From: Gautieria morchelliformis | Taxonomy: Eukaryota; Basidiomycota; Agaricomycetes; Gomphales; Gomphaceae | Direction of reading: 5' to 3' | DNA: 64,000 nt | Assembly (NCBI GenBank): GCA_015179125.1 | Contig: WHVA01000056.1 | Location: 62,001 to 126,000, forward strand | Shown: positions 57,801-64,000 of the stretch, one piece after another | Layout of the letters: each line of letters begins with the position of its first letter | Numbering within the stretch: position 1 is the stretch's first letter | Notes under the pieces: generated by a model | What the model was told of the DNA's origin: nothing | What the model saw: the letters and a program-made list of their open reading frames with translations, nothing else | Databases searched by the model: none | Translations under genes and position numbers: made by a program

Positions 57801-58480
57801 GCGCGGGGCTTTTCCCCAACAGCACTTGCTTCCTGCCAAGTTGCCGATACATTCAACAAACGTCACGTGGGGCGGACTCGGATGCCTCGCTGGAGGTGTG
57901 GTTGTTGTCGTCAGTGGGCTGGCATGTTCTGTACGTACAGTTTTCAGCATGGAAGGGCTTGAACTGATCGTTGCTCGTCTGCGATGTGACGGGAAGGCCA
58001 GGGCGTGCGTAGTGCTGTGGCATCTGCGGCGATGGCAGCAGACTTACATGCCCTCGAAGGCGTACAGGCCGAGGTGATTGGTGCTTTGATAGGCCATAAT
58101 GTCAATCATTGAGAAATGACTTTTCGTCCGCACAGCAGGACAAATGGAAACCTGGAGTCCTTTGATACGCCCTTTCATTTTGCTCGAGACGGACGACACA
58201 GCTCAAGAGCGCTGCGGGTGTAAGAGGCGGGTGGGTGATGGCGGTATTTAAGCCCAAGTAGTCTTCTGGGTTGGGTCGGCCGCGAGGATGGCGCATGGAG
58301 CATGAAACAGGACAAAAAACAAAACATAATTGTCGACAAACAGCACAGCACAGCACAACGGGCGCGGGGCGCGGGGCGCAGTTGAACCTGAGCACATTCC
58401 CCGCACTCTCATTCCCATTCGCCTCTCCTCGTTCGTGTTCGTGTTTGTTTTTTGTGTCCGTCCGAAGGATGCTTTGAAGT
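57625..58480. repeat. duplicated segment D/E, forward copy
   Basis: Forward counterpart of 35160-35900. The left part overlaps the right end of segment C/D, showing that D is shared by three places: 12.1-12.4, 35.7-35.9 (inverted) and 57.5-57.8 kb. Confidence 0.75.
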
Positions 58481-58622
58481 GCACGACCGAGGCCTTCTAG
58501 CCCTGGAGCACCCCACCATCGGCATGCCCGGAGTCGCCGTCCCCATCACGCCTCCCAACCCCTTCTGGGGCCAAATAGTGAAACTGTCGCTCCCGCCCAT
58601 AGCCATCTCCTCGATAATTTGT

Positions 58623-59270
58623 TTAAGTCCCGGGATTGTCCAGAGTTTCAGGCATGTTAGGGACTGCCCTTGTCGCTTGAGCAGCCGACATTTCGACGCC
58701 GACTTTTGGAGCCACGCACTTTCCCATGAAGCAATGACCCAAATCCATCCAGCGGTCCAGCGGGAATACATGACTCGTACCTCTGGCATCATACGCGTAG
58801 GACGAAGATGAACAGGACGACCGCGAGGTGCTCATTAAGGTAGGATCGATCACAACGTTGCCCTGTCCATTCTCGACGCTGCCATCGTCATCACGGAACG
58901 AACCAGATCCAGACGACGACACGTTATGTGACCGCGTCTCAGAGTGCTGCTCCTCCCACCGCGATCCACCAGTGGCATCATACCCGTACGACGAGTATGA
59001 ATGGGATAATTGCGAGGTGCTCATTAAGGCGGGATCGATCACAACCTTGTCCTGGCCATTCTCGACGCTGTCATCGTCACGGTACGAACCAGATCCAGAC
59101 GACTCGGTACGTGACCGCGTCTCAGCGTGTTACTCCTCCCACAGCCGGTCGAGAGGGGAGGGCGTGTTCTCTTGCACGTCCGAACTATACGTGTTCCCCA
59201 GGCTATCTGACCGTGCCCGGGGCTCGCCTTCGAGACGCATCCGACCCGAGCATGGATAGTCTTCATCGTC
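58623..59270 (-). pseudogene. Ser-rich tandem-repeat protein relic
   Basis: A minus-strand frame holds two copies of a unit of about 65 residues: WEE-H-ETRS..., SSGSGS(Y/F)RDDD, SVENGQ, VVIDP(A/T)LMSTS and SSY(G/A)YDA, matching about 195-bp DNA repeats at 58827-59140. At the first repeat boundary (about 59132) the codon is TAA where the second repeat has Gln, so the frame is cut. It ends MPETLDNPGT and TGA at 58623-58625. No function recognised; the repeats and Ser-rich composition suggest a disordered region. Confidence 0.4.
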
Positions 59271-59578
59271 AACTCATACATCAAGCGCACACCCGGAGTG
59301 ACGTCAACCTGATCCACATACTCCATAGGACGACCAGGCATATTGCAGACTGCCGGCATATGCTGCGGGATAGAGCGTCAGCAAGGAAGAGCAGAGGAAG
59401 TAGGTAAGAAGACGGGAAAAGACAATTGGAAAGGAGGGCGCGGGATGTGACATTGCAATGGTGACGGTAGGCAGAGGAAGGAAGACTGAGGGGTAATGTG
59501 GGTCGTGTCTGTCGGTGTCCTCGGGGGTGGTAGGTTGGATGTGTCCTCGTCGGAGATGTCCTTGTGGAAAACAGGGAA

Positions 59579-59640
59579 AACAAGGATAGCAAACAAGGAT
59601 AGCAAACAAGGATAACAAACACGGATAGCACAAGAAATGA
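59579..59640. repeat. ACAAGGATAGCAA tandem repeat
   Basis: Four units of 13-15 nt (AACAAGGATAGCAA and variants). Confidence 0.7.
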
Positions 59641-60189
59641 AAGTATGAAGCATGGAGCATGAAACAGGACAAAAAAAAACAAAACATATTGCGTAGGGGG
59701 ACGGTGTCTGAGGCGGAGGAATGACACGCGTGCGCCGGTCGCGCCGCGTCTTTGTTGCCCTGGCTCCTGGGTGTGTTTAGGTTTCTCCAGCATCGCATTG
59801 CTTTTTTTTTTTTTTTTTTTTTTGCATGTGGAGCGGGCACCGCTAACCGATGTATTCCACAGATGTGGCGCATCGTGCCCTACAACGAAACGCACACAAG
59901 CCGGCGTAAACCTCACATACTAGTATACACGCACGTCGGTGGATCAACGTTCAACGTGTGCCTCACATTGAATATTGAAGCACTCTACGCTACAACACAC
60001 GCACACTTCGGATGGGTCTTGGACCTCGTCGTGTCTGTCGGTATCCTCGGGGGTGCCGAAGACTTTTCCACGGGTAGGGGGTGTTACGTCGGAGATGACT
60101 TGGTTAGCATGTTCTGGGCGAACGTGCATTAGTCTAGAAGGGCTCGGACTGATGATGGGTGGCTCGTTTACAATTCTTGATATGATGTC

Positions 60190-60400
60190 GGACGGGATTC
60201 TCTTGGGGCTTATGGATGGTTGAGCCTGAAGTGCAGGCATGCGACGGGAAGGCCTAGGATGTGTGTGGTACTTGTATATCCACCACCGGTTGAAGGAGTT
60301 CATGTAGAGTGAGCGGTAGTCCTCTGGGAGCGTTTGTCTCTGGTGAGCACTATTTTAGATCTTTTGTAGAAACCTGGTTGACCGCAATCTGAGACTTTAA
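60190..60400 (+). repeat. segment F, copy 2
   Basis: Matches 35925-36110 in order, with an extra stretch of about 35 bp after GTGCAGGCA. Confidence 0.65.
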
Positions 60401-60555
60401 ATGATAAATCATATATGTACACAAAACTATCTTGCAATGTCATGCGCGCGGTAAACTCATGACTCGCCGGCCCGGGTAGAGCTGAGAGTAGTCATAAAAC
60501 TGCTACAGCGACAGGGACCCCGCCTACTTATCACTGCGGGAAAAGACTCCACCAA

Positions 60556-60609
60556 ACTCCGGTGGAAAATCCACTAGGTATTGTCGGCCGGTGGAGTTTC
60601 CACCGGAGT
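60556..60609. repeat. 19-bp-arm hairpin in a GGTGGA-rich block
   Basis: ACTCCGGTGGAAAATCCAC (60556-60574) pairs with GTGGAGTTTCCACCGGAGT (60591-60609), 18 of 19 positions. The surrounding 60545-60900 is dense in GGTGGA/TCCACC motifs, the look of a small foldback or MITE-like element. Confidence 0.6.
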
Positions 60610-60917
60610 TGCATCCACCGATTCATCCACCGATCCCTTAGGTGGATCAATTTTTGCCAGGCTGAAGGAGAATCCCTTAAAACCGCAAAGGGGTTTTCCA
60701 ACAGAAGCGCCGGTGGAGGATCCGGCATATTATAATGGTATCACCATGTATGTAGTCACTAGATAATCCATGAAAAATATAAATGGCCGGTCAATTAGTT
60801 ATATGTGGATCTCCAATCATTTTCAATGGATAAACCATAGATACCATAGTGGAGTATCCTTCTAACTTAGGTGGATTATCCTTTAAAAAGCCATGAATAG
60901 CACTAACTGAAAGGTAA

Positions 60918-62049
60918 TCACATGTCCATCTCTTCTATCAATCCTGGGTCTTCAATAAAAGAAGCCCGGGCTATACCATTGCTCCTGTCAATGATACCCC
61001 ACATACTAGTTGTCCCAATAGGGACCCGGCCTATTACGCAACTGATGGCGGTAAGTTCGATGACCTGCATTGATGTACGCATCTTCCTGTATGTCACAGG
61101 CGCGAGCGTCGCATCACTCCCGTCTGTATTGCAGCTCTGGACAACTGCTAGTAATCGACGTGATGGCTGTGCTCCAAACATCTTGTGATCAGGTAATATG
61201 AAGGTGAGGATCATGTGGAGCTGGCCATAGAAACACCGAGTCTCGAAGACTGGTGGGCAGTTGCGATGGTGCGCATGAATATCCACCTGTAGATCATACT
61301 AGTGACTGACATCTCAGTACCATGTACTATCTGCAGTACCACTGACTTACCCAGACGAATGATGTGTCACGGCCTGACCGATTTGCCGCGGTTTTGGCTG
61401 TACGGATGCAGTCACCGCTGTTGCCATCCCATGTAATGTTTTCATCAGCAGAATCGGCGATGGTGGGTGCTGGACTGGCAGGGTAAGATGGAGGGGTGAT
61501 ACTGGAGATAGCTGGCGAGGACGAAGTGGTGGACGGAGCAGGGGAGAGAGTTCGTTGCAAAGGCTGAGGCGAAGGATTGAGCCTGGCACGAACCACTTTC
61601 AACTTGGTGGCAAGGTTGCCACGACGCTTCATGGGTTTACTGCGAGTGACGGGGGCCAACTGGTGGGCTTCAGTGGGAACCGGTGGTCGAGCAGAAGGCT
61701 GGGGAGCCTGGCAGAAAAAAGGTCAGATAATATAAATTAATTGCGCCGTACATATCTCAGACTGGTGCCCGACAGTGAGTTCCTTGAGCTCGTGTTGGAT
61801 GCTAGAGCTAACAGCGGCACGCCACGCCGTAATCTGCGACTCACCAGCAGAAGGTGGGCATCGACTGTCATCGACAGTAATGTCAATATGGTCAGCCTTG
61901 GTGTTGTTACCTGTCACACCAGCATAGTTACTGGGCTGGCTATCGTCCAATGGAAAACCTGGATGGTTGGAGAACATATTGGGATCGAGGTTGGAGGAGA
62001 GGGGGAAATTATGGCTGAGCGAAAAGGTTTCGAGGTTGCCGAAGGCCAT
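60918..62049 (-). CDS. transposon-linked hypothetical protein
   Basis: Three exon-like blocks on the minus strand: 61752-62049 (MAFGNLETFSLSHNFPLSSN ... SIQHELKELTVGHQSEI), 61351-61707 (APVTRSKPMKRRGNLATKLK, a Pro/Ser-rich stretch, then GDCIRTAKTAANRSGRDTSF) and 60918-61286 (CFYGQLHMILTFILPDHKMF, AVVQSCNTDGSDAT, VIGRVPIGTTSMWGIIDRS). The second junction (intron 61287-61350) closes in frame; the first leaves a phase mismatch of one base, so the gene may be damaged. The last block resembles proteins often carried by agaricomycete DNA transposons, with the MFG..Q, TDG.DAT and GIIDRS signatures. Function unknown. Part of it is duplicated inverted at 62735-63081. Confidence 0.45.
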
Positions 62050-63081
62050 TCCGTTTAGAAGATTATTGTCAATTTCTGTGTCAAGTGCGTCATTGGAACA
62101 GTAGAGCGGTAATTGCTCGGTGTTTGCGACTAAAAAATAAAATCAATAACAGGCTTGACTGCATAAAAGTAACATAGACTTGCCTGGAGTGTTTGCTGGA
62201 TAAGAGGATGCTGCAACTAAAAAATAAGATCAATAAGCTGCATAACTACATAAAAATAAAATAGGACTTGCCTCAGGGGGCGTTTGCTGGTTAAGAGGGC
62301 GCTGCAACTAAAAAATAAAATCAATAAATGGAATAACTACATAAAAATAACATGTGAACTTGCCTGGGGAATCCCTCCATGCCCATGATGCCCGTGGCCT
62401 GGCACCGCTGAGACCTGCGAGGCTTTTGAACCACTACTAGTAGACCGAAGCTGCATTAGAGTAGGAGGAGAAATGATTAAGTGGGAAGATTAAAAAGATA
62501 AAAAGAGTGTGGTAGAAGTGCGCTGACGAACGAAGTGAAAGTAGAGGGCAAAGGGTAAGAGAATTTGAGCTCCGGTCTTATTTTTTAGTTGCAGCGCCCT
62601 CTTATCCAGGCAAGTCTATGTTATTTTTATGCAGTCAAGCCTGTTATTGATTTTATTTTTTAGTTGCAGCACCCTCTTATCCAGCAAACACTCCAGGCAA
62701 GTCCTATGTTATTTTTATGCAGTCAAGCCACCAGTCTGAGCGGTCTGAGGTATGTACGACACAGTTAATTTATATTATCTGAGCATTTTCTGCTAGGCTC
62801 CCCAGCCTTCTGCTTGACCATCGTTTCCCACTGAAGCCCAGCAGTCGGCCCCCGTCACTCACAGTACCCATGAAGTGTCATGGCGACCTTGCCACCGACT
62901 TGAAAGTGGTTCATGCCAGACTCAATCCTTCGCCTCAGCCTTTGCAACAAACTCTCTCCCCTGCTCCATCCACCACTTCGTCCTCGCCAGCTATCTCCAG
63001 TATCGCCCCTCCATCTTACCCTGCCAGTCCAGCACCCACCATCGCCGATTCTGCTGATGAAAACATTACATGGGATGGCAA
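61421..63081. repeat. large inverted repeat
   Basis: Left arm 61421-61775 pairs with the reverse complement of about 62735-63081 at over 90 percent. Further inside, a unit of about 85-90 bp (ACTAAAAAATAAAATCAATA ... GACTTGCCTGG ... AAGAGG..GCTGCA) occurs three times at about 62125-62365 and twice inverted at 62575-62735. A unique 320-bp stretch is missing from the right arm. Confidence 0.75.
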
Positions 63082-64000
63082 AGTGTTGAGTTATGTTGAG
63101 TATGTATGTTTTTCCACTGTCTCCCTTTGGCATTAGCACAATACTGACATATTTGCTTTTCTTATTGGTCTCTCTCTCCCGTCGCCATCCCATGTCATCA
63201 CCACAATCGACGTCACGTCCCTACATGCATGCGCATTTCGCTGACGTTACGAACACTACACCGCTCCACTCACCTACATTGGCCGTTGCCCTCCAGCCTG
63301 TTAACCTATATCGCCCATACAGACCCGCCCCCCCCACCCGCGCCTGTGTAGGAACCAGCTTTCTAGTTTAAAAATCTTGAAAAAAGCATTAAAAAGTCTG
63401 TAAAAACCTTTTTCCCATCTTAACATCAGCCAATACACACAGATTTGATGGGGAACTGTTTTTAGAATATTCCTTGAATTTTCTTGCATTTTTTCGCCAA
63501 TTGTCCTGACCTCCTTGGCTCAAAACTGCTTTATTGTGTTTGACAAAGGCTATGAACCCATGAGAGTCCATAACTTTGTCATCAGCGCTCAATTTCAAAC
63601 TCCGACCGGAGCCCTCGCTGGTGAGATTGGGAATATCCAGTGCAGCTTACACAAGCCTGTACACTTAAATATAGTTCAAACCCAGCAGACACATGACTTG
63701 CTTCATAGCAACCATGGCTGTGTAAGGCTGTGTGCAAGACTGCCCGCCCAATGATATGCAGAGCCAAAACTAGGGTGTATATTCAATCAATCCTATTGGA
63801 CAATGAGCCTCCAAGCTCAATGCTACAACCCCTGAAATAGGACCCTTGATGTCATAGGGCTATGCAGGGCTATGCAAGGCTATGCAGGGCTGTGTAAGGC
63901 TATGCTGAGCAGTGCAAATCAGGGAAGGTGATTGGCTAGCTATTCTTAATTTCCTTGCACAAACACACCACTATAGTTACAAGGGTGTGTTTTAGCTGCG
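63082..64000. other. right edge, transposon-like flank
   Basis: No gene supported. A run of related 10-mers (GGGCTATGCA, AGGCTATGCA, GGGCTGTGTA) occupies about 63857-63906. AT-rich at 63360-63490. Confidence 0.4.

Larger units (their letters stand above)
59271..60430. other. intergenic with repeats and poly-T
   Basis: Includes a short tandem array at 59579-59640, a T21 run at 59802-59823, sequence near 59700-59790 that recurs inverted at about 35010-35100, and segment F copy 2 (60190-60400). A forward frame from 59866 (MWRIVPYNETHTSRRKPH...) is open for about 90 codons but unrecognised. Confidence 0.4.

Noticed and set aside
1-64000. CRISPR arrays, rRNA and tRNA genes, prokaryotic operons
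   Set aside because: No evenly spaced short repeats, no rRNA-like or tRNA B-box-like sequence recognised, and the genes have spliceosomal introns.

Overview
The window looks like nuclear DNA of a filamentous basidiomycete (Agaricomycetes). This is inferred from many GT-AG introns of about 45-60 nt, KDZ-type transposase sequence, a Ty3/Gypsy element, an APE/RNase H LINE, and fungal gene families (PMT, multi-intron O-methyltransferase and P450). A Rhizoctonia/Ceratobasidiaceae-like host is possible but unproven. No rRNA, tRNA or CRISPR array was recognised.

Layout. 0-5.4 kb: 3' part of a frameshifted KDZ transposase followed by two intact-looking spliced accessory genes. 6.3-8.0 kb: 3' third of a protein O-mannosyltransferase gene cut off from its 5' part. 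8.8-12.4 kb: a mosaic of repeats that recur at 28.6-32.1 kb, 35.2-35.9 kb (inverted) and 55.0-58.5 kb. 12.4-13.5 kb: a forkhead-like gene. 14.9-21.6 kb: a nest of 1032-bp solo LTRs and fragments, one of which sits with a 5-bp target duplication inside a decayed IS630/Tc1-like transposase. 22.2-27.7 kb: the best host-gene region, an intact O-methyltransferase (9 exons) and an intact cytochrome P450 (15 exons), both on the minus strand. 32.6-34.0 kb: a mitochondrial carrier of the Hem25/SLC25A38 type. 36.2-38.7 kb: GGCCAAG-rich minisatellites and a relic resembling a fatty-acid dioxygenase. 38.7-44.8 kb: a dead LINE (minus strand). 44.8-53.4 kb: a complete Ty3/Gypsy element with nearly identical LTRs and a 5-bp duplication but a polyprotein full of stops. 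53.4-64 kb: more duplicated sequence, a 355-bp tandem array, a repeat-protein relic, and a transposon-like gene with a large inverted repeat.

Functionally the window is a transposon-dominated accessory region with two islands of apparently working genes. The P450-OMT pair could act together in tailoring a small molecule (inference), and the carrier would serve glycine import for haem synthesis. Most other coding sequence belongs to mobile elements in various states of decay. Exon boundaries given below were worked out by hand from splice consensus plus reading-frame continuity; family names rest on remembered family signatures, not on a database search.
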